From Rhynchopus sp. YZ270_cl-10 (taxonomy: Eukaryota > Euglenozoa > Diplonemea > Diplonemida > Diplonemidae): 64,000 nt of DNA. The stretch spans positions 682,001 through 746,000 of the forward strand of contig OZ037873.1 in assembly GCA_964035575.1 (NCBI GenBank). Direction: 5' to 3'. Below the pieces are notes generated by a model. The model was not told the origin of the DNA. It worked only from the letters and a program-made list of their open reading frames with translations, and made no database searches. The first letter of the stretch is position 1. Every line of letters starts with the position of its first letter. This document shows positions 41,485 to 52,039 of this stretch, in pieces. The translations under genes and the position numbers were made by a program.

Positions 41485-42813
41485 ATGATTCCTATAAGAG
41501 AGATTCCTGGGTCTGGAGAGGTGTCTGTTGCTGAGTTGGATCGAAGGCTGAGGAGTGTGGAGGGGAAGGTGGATGACGTGCTTGCCTGCTTGCAACGTCT
41601 GACCGGGTCCTCGGGGGGGATGCAGAGCTCCGGACCCACGCTTAGTGCACCTCTGACACCCCCTCCTGCACCCATGGCACCTATCCACACCAAGACCCCC
41701 ACGCGAGAGACCATCAAGGTTGCGACCACACCATCCCCTTCCTATGAATCCCAACTCCACACCTCCCCGACCTACCGAGACAAACACCGTGCATTGTTAA
41801 AACATCCTGCTTCCTCATATTCTCGCCCGAGAGGAAACTTTTGGGGACCCGTTGAAGGGAATGGAGTCATGGCTGGTCTCTCCCCTCGACAGTGTTGCTG
41901 CATGCCAAGCCATCCTGGTGGTTGTGGGGTAGATCATATCGATATGGGAGAAGGAGTGCATACGTCCGAATCAATGGAATCTGAAGGGAGTGTTGGGACA
42001 GAGGCAGGGGTGTCGTGCGTGGAGGCAGGGGGGAGTGTACAAAGTGTGGAGGATGCGGAAACGGTGTTGTTGGAGTACAGGAAAAAGGTGAAGGAGCTGA
42101 CAGCGGATATTGAAACTGATGTGAAGGAGATGATGGCGGAGGCGGCGTACGTAGCTGGAGGGGCGGTGAAGAAGCAGCGTGAGCAACAACAACACTCTAT
42201 CCACCAACACCACCCAATGCACACCGTGGAATCCTTCCGCGCACCGCAACGTTCTCTTACCTCGAATGCATGTGCTTCACCATGGGAAATTCTCCCCTGT
42301 AGCGACACCGTTCTCACCATTTCAGGAAATAAAGTGTTTTTTAGCGGAGCAGAAGGCCGGCTTGGGGTATGTCAACTTCGCGCTGCGCTCACACCATGCA
42401 CGGTAGTGTCCTTTTTATTGAGGTCGGAACGTTCAAAGGCGTGCGTCCTGATGGGCAGCTTTGGAAGAATGGGCGACGCGTTGATGTACACATGCTCAGG
42501 ACACCACAATGGGGCTGAATTAGACCAGGTATACCCAGCTGGGGGCACCGCCTCGTTGTCTGTGTTACGTTCTGCAGGTTCGGTAACAATGCAGGTTAAT
42601 GCACAAAATGGACCTCGTTGGCACGACATTAACCGGTCAGACCCTCTGTATCTAAAGGTAGAACTACACTCAGGAGACGAAGTGACATTCACCGGCACAT
42701 CCCTCGAGTCTGCAGGAGGAAACGGCCCCCTCCTCTCGCCCCTGGATATGGTCCCGAAGACGGAGCAAAATACGGTTGTCTCACCTAGACGAGCAGATGA
42801 TATGGTAAAATGA
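41485..42813 (+). CDS. Unknown protein: N-terminal coiled coil, possible C-terminal beta-sandwich
   Basis: 442 residues from ATG at 41485. Residues 10-45 form a short coiled coil (VAELDRRLRSVEGKVDDVLA). A Pro/Thr/Ser-rich linker follows, with a Cys patch (RQCCCMPSHPGGCG). A second acidic coiled coil starts at about 190 (AETVLLEYRKKVKELTADIE). Residues about 265-425 alternate hydrophobic strands (VLTISGNKVFFSGAEGRLGV, VVSFLLRSE, LYLKVELHSGDEVTF) and read like a lectin- or SPRY-type sandwich. I do not recognise the family. The last codons ATGGTAAAATGA could hide a donor, so the 3' end is less sure. Confidence 0.6.
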   Translation: MIPIREIPGSGEVSVAELDRRLRSVEGKVDDVLACLQRLTGSSGGMQSSGPTLSAPLTPPPAPMAPIHTKTPTRETIKVATTPSPSYESQLHTSPTYRDKHRALLKHPASSYSRPRGNFWGPVEGNGVMAGLSPRQCCCMPSHPGGCGVDHIDMGEGVHTSESMESEGSVGTEAGVSCVEAGGSVQSVEDAETVLLEYRKKVKELTADIETDVKEMMAEAAYVAGGAVKKQREQQQHSIHQHHPMHTVESFRAPQRSLTSNACASPWEILPCSDTVLTISGNKVFFSGAEGRLGVCQLRAALTPCTVVSFLLRSERSKACVLMGSFGRMGDALMYTCSGHHNGAELDQVYPAGGTASLSVLRSAGSVTMQVNAQNGPRWHDINRSDPLYLKVELHSGDEVTFTGTSLESAGGNGPLLSPLDMVPKTEQNTVVSPRRADDMVK

Positions 42814-42987
42814 TTTATTCCCCAGTAGTGTAGAAAGTAGACAAAAAAAAGAAAGCCAGATCTTGTATAACAGTATTTTCCCTTGAATCCTTTCAGCTTT
42901 GCGCCATATTTTTTTTACCCCTATTTGGCTGCGTTCAACGAAAAAAAAAAAACACTGTTTATTGTTATCAAGATCAGTTGATGGATG

Positions 42988-43030
42988 ATATGTTCACGAG
43001 AGGGCTTTGTATTTCCACTCTACTTTTTTT
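42988..43030 (+). repeat. Tail-hairpin repeat family D, short copy
   Basis: TATGTTCACGAGAGGGCTTT, then GTATTTCCACTCTACTTTTT. Confidence 0.65.
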
Positions 43031-43271
43031 TGGGGGTGATATTTTTGATGCAGTCTCTGCAAGGATCCTGCGAAGAAAAATTGTGGCCGCTATCTAGTGA
43101 TAGCAGTCTATAGTCAAACAAAAGTATTTTTGATGCAGTCTCTAAAAAAAAATCCAGATTGCAACAGAACACATAGTTTAAGGTTAGAGAGAGAGAGAGA
43201 GATTTGTAGCTATCATCTTACAAAAAGTGTTTTCGATTTATTTATTTTTTGATTGCGCACTTTTTTTTTCC

Positions 43272-43308
43272 TGATGATCTGTCACGAGAGGTACGCTCAT
43301 ATTTCAAG
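43272..43308 (+). repeat. Tail-hairpin repeat, B/D-like
   Basis: TGATGATCTGTCACGAGAGG, then TACGCTCATATTTCAAGG. The loop ACGAGAG is intact with a different, weak stem. Confidence 0.5.
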
Positions 43309-43550
43309 GCGTCTCTTCTTTGGTGTACCCGAGTGACTTTTGTTTGTCTTTGTGCTTTCATCCGGATGACTGGCATCGTACGTGGGTCAGTCGGAGGTGC
43401 GTGCATTAGTAACTTCACTTTGTTGTACCCGAGTGTAGATTTACCGGGACCAGCCATTTTCCCTCCCTTTCATGCGAAAAATAAAATAAAATGTATCTTA
43501 GAAATCGAAAACGAATAATGTCGATTGTCTCTCCCCTCGCCCTTTTGTCT

Positions 43551-43672
43551 CGAAATGAATGTAGGACCGCATGGTTGGAGCTCGACCCCACGATGCACCT
43601 CGGTCATACACCAAGGTACACTGTTCACGAAGAAGGCTGTTGTATTTTCAAGTCAACTTTCTTTCCCCAACA
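43551..43672 (+). repeat. Tail-hairpin repeat family D, long copy
   Basis: CGAAATGAATGTAGGACCGC, then ATGGTTGGAGCTCGACCCCA and CAAGGTACACTGTTCACGAA, ending TTTCAAGTCAACTTTC. Confidence 0.7.
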
Positions 43673-44168
43673 ATGGGTAAGATTTCACCAACTTTTTTTG
43701 GGCTCAAAGAGGTTTCCTCTGTAGTCAGTATTGCAGTAATAAAAATCTCAACACAAAATATTTATTACACACTTTACTGTTCCGGGACAACTGTCAAGGA
43801 TATGTCAATATAGGTCCCCTCCGGAACACCATTTATGCACAAACAACACAGCGATAGTATCGATGCAGCAACAACACCCTCCCCCCCCTCCCACATCACA
43901 CCTCACACAGAAGCATCCCCCCACCCCCCATCTCCCTTTCGATACCTTTCCTTTAGTCCCCTCTGTACACACCCGCCTTTGGTTTTGTTAGAAGCTTTCC
44001 CTCCTGCTCCCCTTCCCCCCTCCCCTCCCTTGCTCTCTCTCTCTCTCTCTGACCTATGCGGTAATAGCTATTGTATTTTCTCTTTAGTCTTTGGTTTTTT
44101 TTTTTTGCTTTTTTTGACCCCCACACATCACCGGACTTACAACGAGGGCGCGAAAGCAAAAGGGTGCT

Positions 44169-45297
44169 GTGAGTGGGGCGGGGAAGGCCCCTAAAGCAGC
44201 ACCACCTTCACCTCCATCGTCCGGGTCTCCTCCTCGGGCAAAAGCGACTACTGTTCCCCTTTTTGTTGGAATCAGGGTTTCTCGCGCTGCGAAACGGCAA
44301 GGCAGCTCACCTAATGGCATTTCTTATAGTCAAAATGACAGAACCATAACAAAAGCCGGCTCACCCCCCCTCCCGGTCAGCGAAGTCTATGGTCCAGACC
44401 GGGATAACGAAGTGGTATACAATACACGGGTTTCAGATATTATCGACGGAATCCTCAATGGAGAGAACGGGATGGTTATGGTGTACGGCAATGCCGGGAG
44501 TGGCAAATCGCACACCATGCTTGGGTCACCACACAACTATGGTATCATCCCGCGAGCGATCGACCAACTATACGAGCGGGTAAACCTTCTACAACGTGGC
44601 GGTGTGACGGGGTCGGTACGTTGCCAGGTGACGGTGCGGATCTCCTCTATACAGGTTGTGCACAATACTATACGGGATATCATCAATCCCGACAACGTAG
44701 GGTTAACCTTGGTGCACCAGATGGGGATGATAAGGGTGCAGGGCGCAGAGGAGGTCGAAGCACAGCGTGAAGCTGCAATGGAGTTGGTGGATGTGGGGTT
44801 AGAAAACCAGACACACCACGACCGTGCGTCAACCATCTTCCGTGTGGCGGTCGAACGGCGTGAGCTAATGGAAGACGGCGCAACGCTGATACACAACGCT
44901 GTGCTGCACCTCGTGGATGTGGGCTGCTCCTCCGCTGTCGACCCAAAGAAGGAAGATGCCACGCTCCTCAAGAGTCTGCTCTCGTTGCCGTCCATGGTTG
45001 CGAGTCAGGTATGTAGCTTTTTCTTAAGCCCAGAGAGGCTGGCTCGTCATATATATTTTTGGATGCGAGAAAGGAAAGGTTCGGGGGTTCTATCGTTTTT
45101 GGGGGATAGAGGTGGGCAGTTGTGAAAGGGCAGCTCGGGTGAATCCGATGGTCTCATAGATTTTCTTTTTTTCAGTGTTCCAAAAACATCAACAAAAAAA
45201 ACAGAGCAAGACGCCGCCTGCAGAAGGCATAGCTACCTATCTGCACCCCGCCCTTACGGGTGGCAACGTGAACACATGTGTCATCATCTGCTCGAGG
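44169..45297 (+). CDS. Divergent kinesin motor domain, partial model
   Basis: Exon 44169-45008 (an upstream start is unresolved; the frame has no early ATG) and exon 45205-45297 join in phase 0. The motor starts VPLFVGIRVSRAAK. The P-loop is GNAGSGKSHTM, preceded by ENGMVMVY as in kinesins (GxxxTVxAYGQTGSGKTxTM). Switch I and II are degenerate: HHDRASTIF for SSRSH and LHLVDVGCSS for LVDLAGSE. The second exon gives IATYLHPALTGGNVNTCVII, matching LTRLLxDSLGGNxxTxMI. The motor would end with TITKLFGVRIAM (like xTLxTLRFAxRA) if an exon starts at 52097, beyond the LINE. The loss of switch residues suggests weak or no ATP-driven movement. A WW/coiled-coil reading unit at 53722-55147 could be its tail. 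Confidence 0.65.
45023..45060 (+). repeat. Tail-hairpin repeat family A variant in kinesin intron
   Basis: CTTAAGCCCAGAGAGGCTGG, then CTCGTCATATATATTTTT. It begins 14 bases after the GTATGT donor. Confidence 0.5.
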
Positions 45298-45741
45298 GTA
45301 TGTACTTTAGTAGCGTGCAAAATACGAAAAATCTGAATACTCTACTACTGGGCTGATACCAAGCATGTCCTTATATCGGGGGTGCATGTGAAATTCAGAT
45401 GACCTGCTCACCACCAGGCCAGGCATTGCAGCAGCGCACGTCTTACACTTGAGGAAGCCTTCCTTCTACCTTTTCAGCAACTCCCGAAGGAGTTTCTCTT
45501 CATATATTTTTTTTACCAACGATTTCTAAAGCTACAGTTTCTGTACTTCATTGGTCTCGCTACGTAACCCCCTCTGACAATCACTCCCCCTGCCCCCCCT
45601 CCCCCGCCCCACCCCTGGCACCTTGGTTTCCCCTCCCCCCGCCCCCTGCCGCCTTGGTGTTTGTCAACCCCCCCCTACGTGGTGCGGCTTGTGAAGGGTC
45701 ACTAGGAGTTCTTCCCCCCCGACACATATCGGCATCACAAA

Positions 45742-47640
45742 ATGTCTTCAAGCTTCGAGGAGCTGCTGAAGAAGGCCAAAGCCCTTAAGGCTAAGGCAAA
45801 ATCCCCTCTCGTGCGCCAGAGGCTCCTCGAGATCTTGGGTTTACTCCTCGATCTCGCCTTTGACGACGAGGACGCAGGCCCCGCCCCCGCCAAACGGCCA
45901 AGGTTGGAGCCGGCGCCAACCCCGCCCCCTACAACGAACATCACCAGCAACAGCACCAGCAACAACAACAACGACGACGACAACGACAAGGGCATGGACG
46001 AGGCCGCCGCACCTACCTTACCGCCCAAAGCGAAAATGCAACAGAAGGAGAAGAAGAAGAAGAACGGCTGGCAGACCGTGAAGGGGCCGAAGAAGGGCAC
46101 GCCCCATGCCACCAACGCGCAAAGACCGGCGGACGCTCCTACGCAGTCGCTCCTCCTACGCCAAGAGGACTGGGACATCCCGGTGAGGACGGCGCAGGAC
46201 TTCGAAGACCCTACTCCACCTGCGAGTGGCGTGCTCCTCATCCCGAAGGACACCTCCGACGCCGGGCGGCACGAATGGGTTGAGCGTCTGAGGGGACTAT
46301 CAGTGCTCGCCAAAAACAGCGGATTTGGGCTGGTATCATTCCGCCCACTGTCATCGAACCCGGAGCAGGAGCAGAAGCTGCCGATGCTCTTCAGCAAAGG
46401 CGGCGTGACGGTGTGCCGCGATGTGTACACGTGGTACACCGACGAGGTGAAGCCGAAGGTGAAGTTCGCCACCGTGGAGGTACAGGACTCCACCACAGTC
46501 ATCCAGGCTGTGGTACGGAAGTCGGCCCTGAGCGCCGTTACGCAGAAGCTGCTGAACGACCTGAAGACGGCCGCCCCAGCTATGGCTGAGCTGGTGAAGA
46601 GAGCGACACTGCAGCTGGATGTGAAGACCCAACACAACAGGGTCTTCCACGTCACAACCTACAGTGACAGGACCGAGGCGTCGGTACGCGTGCCGGTGGC
46701 GAAGAAGATGGAGCTACTGCGCAGTAGTGGGAGGTACGGGGTGTTCTGGCGGACCATCTCCTTTGTGAAAGGGGGATACCAGGAGCCCATCCTCTGGCTC
46801 AAGACCGAGGCGACGTTGAAGGAGGCCCTGCGGGTGCACGAGGTGGTGAAGAGCGACGGTGTAGTTTCGGCCGCCAAGCGGTATGGTTTGCGCATGGGCA
46901 GCGGTGACGACCTGGAGAGGTACCGGACGGCAGCAGGCAACTTGGCGTGCGAGCCCCGCGACACCTCGGGGTTGCTGTACGAAGTGCGTGGTGCCTCTCC
47001 CACAGAAGAGGCGGATGATGTGATGCGCTCGCTGCAGTCGTCGTGGCAGTGTGTCTCCCGCAAGTCGTACCGCACGAAGGGGTCCCTGGTCCTCATTGTC
47101 GAGAGCGCGTCTGCCCCCCAGTGGCCGATCTTATGCAGGAGTAACAGGTCCTCTCTCCATATCACTGAGTGCACCACGGACGCCTTGCGCCACAAGAAGA
47201 GCAAGGGCAAGACCTACGTTGGTGCAGTGAAGCGGCAGAAGGTGACCCTCTCGATGGAGGACTTCCCGGCGCTGAGCCCTGACCCCAGCAATGCGAGCAG
47301 GGGTGTGAAGCGTACTGCGACTGGTCAGCCTGCGCCTGCACCGACACCTGCAACAGCCGACGACCGCTCCCTCTTCAAGAGGGCGATAGACATGTTCTCC
47401 AGGTCCCCGGCCAGAGAGGAGATGGCTGAGGATGTGGAATTGCCTGATGCCGAATCTGAGGAGGGTGATAAGGAGGAGGTGCATGTGCATGCGTGGAACC
47501 AATCACACACAGTGGTGGTGCAGACAAAGGACGCCGCCTGCGCATGTTGTGCGACTAAAATTAAGCACAACCACGGCGCCAACAAGTGCCCGGGTTGCGA
47601 CGCGCTCATCTGTGCCACGTGCTTCGGCAACAGCCAGTGA
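45742..47640 (+). CDS. LINE ORF1 protein
   Basis: 632 residues. The N-terminus is a Lys/Ala/Leu-rich helix (FEELLKKAKALKAKAKSPLV), followed by a Pro/Asn/Asp/Lys-rich low-complexity stretch (about 50-115), typical of nucleic-acid-binding ORF1 proteins. The middle (about 130-450) contains repeated alpha/beta-like segments that I cannot name. The C-terminus (about 590-632) has a Cys/His cluster, CACCATKIKHNHGANKCPGC, then CATC, arranged like a treble-clef or RING-like zinc site rather than a CCHC knuckle. Expected role: RNA binding and RNP assembly for retrotransposition. Strong GC bias at third positions, as in ORF2. Confidence 0.75.
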   Translation: MSSSFEELLKKAKALKAKAKSPLVRQRLLEILGLLLDLAFDDEDAGPAPAKRPRLEPAPTPPPTTNITSNSTSNNNNDDDNDKGMDEAAAPTLPPKAKMQQKEKKKKNGWQTVKGPKKGTPHATNAQRPADAPTQSLLLRQEDWDIPVRTAQDFEDPTPPASGVLLIPKDTSDAGRHEWVERLRGLSVLAKNSGFGLVSFRPLSSNPEQEQKLPMLFSKGGVTVCRDVYTWYTDEVKPKVKFATVEVQDSTTVIQAVVRKSALSAVTQKLLNDLKTAAPAMAELVKRATLQLDVKTQHNRVFHVTTYSDRTEASVRVPVAKKMELLRSSGRYGVFWRTISFVKGGYQEPILWLKTEATLKEALRVHEVVKSDGVVSAAKRYGLRMGSGDDLERYRTAAGNLACEPRDTSGLLYEVRGASPTEEADDVMRSLQSSWQCVSRKSYRTKGSLVLIVESASAPQWPILCRSNRSSLHITECTTDALRHKKSKGKTYVGAVKRQKVTLSMEDFPALSPDPSNASRGVKRTATGQPAPAPTPATADDRSLFKRAIDMFSRSPAREEMAEDVELPDAESEEGDKEEVHVHAWNQSHTVVVQTKDAACACCATKIKHNHGANKCPGCDALICATCFGNSQ

Positions 47641-47676
47641 CTTGACCCCAAGCTCGTTAAGCATGTGACTACCACC

Positions 47677-50600
47677 ATGCAACAATGTCTCCTCTCCGAC
47701 GGAGACATCCACCCGCATCCTGGACCCAAGAAAGCCTCAAGCAAGACCAGCACGCAGCACAACATCCGCACAGCCGGCCCACCAGCAGCGAAGAAACAGC
47801 GCACTGCTGCCGCCAGCACAGGACCACCCGTGTCTGCCGTTCCCCCTACGAGCGAAGGTTGCATCACAGTCACCACCTGCAACGTCACCTCCTACGCCAA
47901 CCACGCTGCCTGCACGCTTGCGTTGAACAGCACAGTGCTCTGCCTGCAGGAAGTGAAGCTGACGGAAGAAGGTGCCCGCAGGATGGAAGCCGACCTCCCG
48001 CCTGTCTGGAAGCCACTTTGGGGCAGACCGCAGCCTGGATACAGGCTTGCAGGTATACGTCACCCCACCATTGCGGAGAGGGGCGGTGTAGCCACACTAG
48101 TGCGCAGACCCACGAGCGCATTCCATGACAACACGTTGACCGACATCAACTTGTTCCAAGACAGGATTCAGCTCACGCGCTTGGCCCTGGGGGCGGGTGG
48201 TGTCTTCCTATACATCTTCAACGTGTACGCCCATTCAGGCTCTGAAGGAGGGAGGAAGAAGGATCGCGAGAAACTTCTGCACTGCGTCCTCAACACCATG
48301 CCTAATGCTCTAGGGAAGGACGTGCCGGTGGTTGTGTGCGGTGACCTGAACACCTCTGCCTCTACGTCGTACATCTTGCGGGAAGCGGTGAAGTCTGGGT
48401 GGACTGATGCTGCTGTGGTGCAGGCCCAAAGGCTTGGATGTGTCCCTCCTCCTCCAACCTTTATGCGACGCGACTCAGATGGTACGCGGATTGACCACGT
48501 ATTGCTGAATGAGGTGGCGGCCGCCGCCTTGTCTAGGTGTACGACGCACCACGTGGGAGTACCGCAGCACAGCGCTGTCACTGTGGAACTCTCCCTTGCA
48601 GCATTCGCACAACTAGTCTACCGATTTGTTGTACCGAAGGATCTGTCGATGGTGAAGCCTGACCTGAGTGTGCAGAGATCAGCACAATGCGCCGCTCTCC
48701 TGGCTGCGAAGGGCTTCCACGAAGCTGAAACACGTCTGGACGTACATGACATGTGGAATGCGGTGTCGCAGGCCAGTGAGGAGTATCTTCTTTTGTGTGC
48801 GAATGACGACGGCATCCCCACGAATCGTGGCCACCGTGGCCGTGGTGAGGTGAGGCAGCCGGTGCAGAAATCGATCGCAGCTCCGACCACGAAGTACTCG
48901 ACTGGTGCTGCCCCCCCTCGACAGGTGGAGTTGGCCCGCCTGGCTAACATGTCTCTCGAGCTCGAGATTCAACTTAAAAGATTGGTGAATGGGGGGTTCA
49001 CCGTGCTGGAGCACAAGACTCGCCGCCTGTGGGAATCGACACTCCGAAAATGCAAGGAGCTGCGTGTGCGTGACCTATCTGTGGACGACCTTCCCCTGGG
49101 CATAGCAGAGCAGCTGACGCTAGCAGAGGACCTCCACACTACCTCTGCGTCTCTGGCGAGTGACCTGGGTAGGGACACCAGGACCTACAGGGAAAAGCAA
49201 CAGAAGCTGAAGGCGGTACACAACTTTGACGTGGACCGAAAAAAGCTCACGGCCTTCTGCAGGGGCTCCCTACCCGACGATCTGCTGGCTGTGGCTAGAA
49301 GAGACGGAACCCTGACGGCCAACGCGCAAGAGATGGATGCCATCCTCCAGGAAGAGTGGAAATCTGTGTTCCAGCTCTACCGCGAGTGTGCCGAGCCGGA
49401 ATATGCTGATTTCGACGCTGTGTTTGGGAAGCATGTGACGAAGCACAACATGGATCTGCTCCCTCTCACTGGGGAAGACCTGGACCGCGTTCTGCAGAGT
49501 AAGAAGAAGTCTGGCGCATGTGGTGTCGATGGGTGGCGTATGGGTGAGCTGAAACGCCTTCCGATGGTCCTGCTGAACGCATTTGCCAAAACGTTCAATG
49601 AGATCGAAGAATCCGGCACGTGGCCTGAAGCGTTGCTAACTGCGATCGTGACTCTCACTCCAAAGGGAGAGGGAAAGGACCCGCTGGACCACCGCCCGAT
49701 CACCGTGACGAGCAGTGTGTATAGGCTATGGGCTTCTGCACGCGTTCGGAACATCCAGAAGTGGCAAGAAACCTGGATACATAAGGACCAGCACGGCTTC
49801 CGCCCTCGCCACGGGGCCCACAACGTTCTGTTTGACATCTGCACACAGCTGGAAGACGCACTGTCTGGAGGAGAACCGCTGTACGGTCTGGCACTTGACT
49901 TTGCTAAATGCTTTGACCGTGTCCCCCAGAAGCTTACCCTCGAGCTCGCAGCACGACTTGGGCTACACCCCCGCATTCTGCAGCCGCTCCGCACCATGTA
50001 CGAGCAACTGCAACGTAGGTTCCAGCTTCCACTTGGCGTAGGTACCTCGTTTAGAGTGACGAACGGCATCCTCCAAGGGTGCCCCATCAGCGTCGTAATG
50101 ATTAATGCGCTGGTCGCGGTGCTGCTGAAGGACCTGGACAGCTGCAAGAACTCCTGCTCACGAGCGTACGCTGACGACATCACCCTACTGTCACGGAAGT
50201 CGATGAACAGCTTAGAGCCATGCCTGCGCATTGTGGAGAGGTTCTGTGCCATCACCGGCATGAAACTTAACGACACCAAAACCGTAGCATTTGGATCACG
50301 TGAGAACTTTACCAGCACTCTTGCCTCGAACACAGGACACAGATACAAAACACTGGTGAAGGTCAAGATCCTAGGGGTCTACCTCTACTGCTCGAAGCAC
50401 TCTCGACGCTCCTCCCCTGATCGAGTCCGCAAGGCCATCGCAGCCCTACAACGCCTACGATGTATGCCGCTGGCGTTCTACCACAAGTATAGAATTGTGT
50501 CAGAATGCATCCTCCCGGGTGCGCTGTATGAGGTCCCGTACGCCCTGCCCTCGCAGTCTAGCTTGAAGGAACTCTCCACCGCCGTCAACACCTGCCTCTG

Positions 50601-52029
50601 GGGCAGTGACTATGGTACGCGCGCAGGCCTCGCAATACGCACGGTACTGTTGAAGAGCCATCGCACTGACCCGGCCGCCATCGTATGCAACCGGTCCATG
50701 AACGTTGTGCTTGACCACATAGCATTTGATGCAACACTGAGAGAACGATGCCTGTCGATACACAAGAGGTACAACGCAGGAGGAGGTTGGGACTTCCGCC
50801 CCCACGGGCCGGTCGGCAACATGACCTCCACTAGCATACTGACAGGCGTGAGATGGTGTGACGACCTAACAACCGTCACGGAGCTGTCAAGCGCCCCCGT
50901 GGAAGAAGAGAAGACACACGCCCTAGGTCTTCTCGCGCCAGGTGAACGACACCACGCCATTCGCGAAATCGTCCGACGACAGAAGTTCACAGATCTTGCC
51001 TTGGACAGACCGACTTACGACGGCGCTCAACACGGCGTCAACCTCGCCGACACCACGTACCTGCACGACCAATTGCAGTGGTCCCACCCCCTGCTAGCTT
51101 ACCGCCTCCGCCGTATCATCTGCGATGGGATACTCTACGCGCATCCTACGGTGCTGTGCCTATACGAGTCAACAACGAGAGGTGGCATACACCTCGAAGT
51201 GAATCAGTGCCCCTTATGTCTCACACCAACCTCCGGGCTGGCGAAGCACCTGCTGTGGACTTGCCCGCACACTGTATCTGCTAACGTGAAGGAAGCGCAC
51301 CGCCCTCTCCTCGACAGGATCGGCCCGAACACCCCGAGTTGCCTGGCTATGCATGGCATAGCTCCCACGAACACGCCCAAGCAAGTCGTCGTTGACACGC
51401 AGAGATACCTGCTGGACGTCACCACAGCAGTAGATGATCACCTGTCCTCGCGGACTACCACAGCGCCTGCACGCCACCCATGGCGTATGGACTTTGAAGT
51501 GTTCGATGCGCCCCCATACCAGGAGGCCATCTACCGGCAGCTCGCCCCTTTCTTTGGGAAGGACGATGATCCGAGATGCAAGCAGAAGCGCCACGAACTG
51601 AAGCGAATGCTCCAATGGGCCTCCTCCCTGAAATGGAGCACCGCCAACCTGCCTGTGACATGCGTGGAACTTGCCATTGACTTGGAAATTTTCCACAGGA
51701 TCTACGTTCTCCGGCCAACCTCTAACATTAGAGAACGGGCCTCTGCCTTGCGCACATTGCTCAACAAGCTTCACCGCCTGTGCAAAGCTCTTGGGATCCA
51801 AAACCCATTTCCCGCATCTGCCATCTCCTCCTCACGGGGCCTCCGGTCCATTGGCGCACCCGGACTTATAGGCTACGACCGTCGCCCAGTTTTTACGTAC
51901 CCGCGCTACACTATGCACATGCTCGAACACGTCATCGTACGTGCCAAAATTACGAACTCCGGCTGGGGAAATGACATCATCCCTGACAACAAACTTGTAG
52001 AAGCCAGCGCAGCTGAAGCTATGCGATAA
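47677..52029 (+). CDS. LINE ORF2: AP-endonuclease and reverse transcriptase
   Basis: 1450 residues from the ATG (the frame is open slightly further upstream). It begins MQQCLLSDGDIHPHPGPKK; the GDIxPxPGP phrase near the N-terminus is common in LINE ORF2 proteins and resembles a 2A-like motif. Residues about 60-305 are an APE endonuclease (TCNVTSYANH, LCLQEVKL, VVVCGDLNTS, TRIDHVLL, HSAVTVELS). The reverse transcriptase spans about 590-850: TPKGEGKDPLDHRPITV, QHGFRPRHGAH, LALDFAKCFDRVP, GILQGCPIS and AYADDITLLS with Tyr831 of YADD. A C-terminal Cys/His motif, CPLCLTPTSGLAKHLLWTC, is at about 1178. All key residues appear intact, so the copy may be young or active. No RNase H domain recognised. 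Confidence 0.9.
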   Translation: MQQCLLSDGDIHPHPGPKKASSKTSTQHNIRTAGPPAAKKQRTAAASTGPPVSAVPPTSEGCITVTTCNVTSYANHAACTLALNSTVLCLQEVKLTEEGARRMEADLPPVWKPLWGRPQPGYRLAGIRHPTIAERGGVATLVRRPTSAFHDNTLTDINLFQDRIQLTRLALGAGGVFLYIFNVYAHSGSEGGRKKDREKLLHCVLNTMPNALGKDVPVVVCGDLNTSASTSYILREAVKSGWTDAAVVQAQRLGCVPPPPTFMRRDSDGTRIDHVLLNEVAAAALSRCTTHHVGVPQHSAVTVELSLAAFAQLVYRFVVPKDLSMVKPDLSVQRSAQCAALLAAKGFHEAETRLDVHDMWNAVSQASEEYLLLCANDDGIPTNRGHRGRGEVRQPVQKSIAAPTTKYSTGAAPPRQVELARLANMSLELEIQLKRLVNGGFTVLEHKTRRLWESTLRKCKELRVRDLSVDDLPLGIAEQLTLAEDLHTTSASLASDLGRDTRTYREKQQKLKAVHNFDVDRKKLTAFCRGSLPDDLLAVARRDGTLTANAQEMDAILQEEWKSVFQLYRECAEPEYADFDAVFGKHVTKHNMDLLPLTGEDLDRVLQSKKKSGACGVDGWRMGELKRLPMVLLNAFAKTFNEIEESGTWPEALLTAIVTLTPKGEGKDPLDHRPITVTSSVYRLWASARVRNIQKWQETWIHKDQHGFRPRHGAHNVLFDICTQLEDALSGGEPLYGLALDFAKCFDRVPQKLTLELAARLGLHPRILQPLRTMYEQLQRRFQLPLGVGTSFRVTNGILQGCPISVVMINALVAVLLKDLDSCKNSCSRAYADDITLLSRKSMNSLEPCLRIVERFCAITGMKLNDTKTVAFGSRENFTSTLASNTGHRYKTLVKVKILGVYLYCSKHSRRSSPDRVRKAIAALQRLRCMPLAFYHKYRIVSECILPGALYEVPYALPSQSSLKELSTAVNTCLWGSDYGTRAGLAIRTVLLKSHRTDPAAIVCNRSMNVVLDHIAFDATLRERCLSIHKRYNAGGGWDFRPHGPVGNMTSTSILTGVRWCDDLTTVTELSSAPVEEEKTHALGLLAPGERHHAIREIVRRQKFTDLALDRPTYDGAQHGVNLADTTYLHDQLQWSHPLLAYRLRRIICDGILYAHPTVLCLYESTTRGGIHLEVNQCPLCLTPTSGLAKHLLWTCPHTVSANVKEAHRPLLDRIGPNTPSCLAMHGIAPTNTPKQVVVDTQRYLLDVTTAVDDHLSSRTTTAPARHPWRMDFEVFDAPPYQEAIYRQLAPFFGKDDDPRCKQKRHELKRMLQWASSLKWSTANLPVTCVELAIDLEIFHRIYVLRPTSNIRERASALRTLLNKLHRLCKALGIQNPFPASAISSSRGLRSIGAPGLIGYDRRPVFTYPRYTMHMLEHVIVRAKITNSGWGNDIIPDNKLVEASAAEAMR

Positions 52030-52039
52030 CGAATATGAT

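Larger units (their letters stand above)
42814..44168. other. Intergenic stretch with family B and D repeats
   Basis: ATTTTTGATGCAGTCTCT occurs twice (about 43046 and 43126). A (GA)n run lies near 43187. An ATG-led frame at 43834 is Pro/Thr/Ser-rich and low-complexity and could be part of the kinesin 5' region. Confidence 0.45.

Noticed and set aside
45176-45204. Kinesin exon starting after TTTTTTTCAG at 45175
   Set aside because: That start puts the conserved IATYLHPALTGGN segment out of frame with the previous exon. The AG at 45204 keeps the phase, although its own tract is A-rich.
45735-46655. Long minus-strand frame opposite LINE ORF1
   Set aside because: It mirrors a GC-rich coding region; its Ser/Leu/Val-rich composition is what the antisense of Lys/Glu/Asp-rich codons gives, and no domain is seen.
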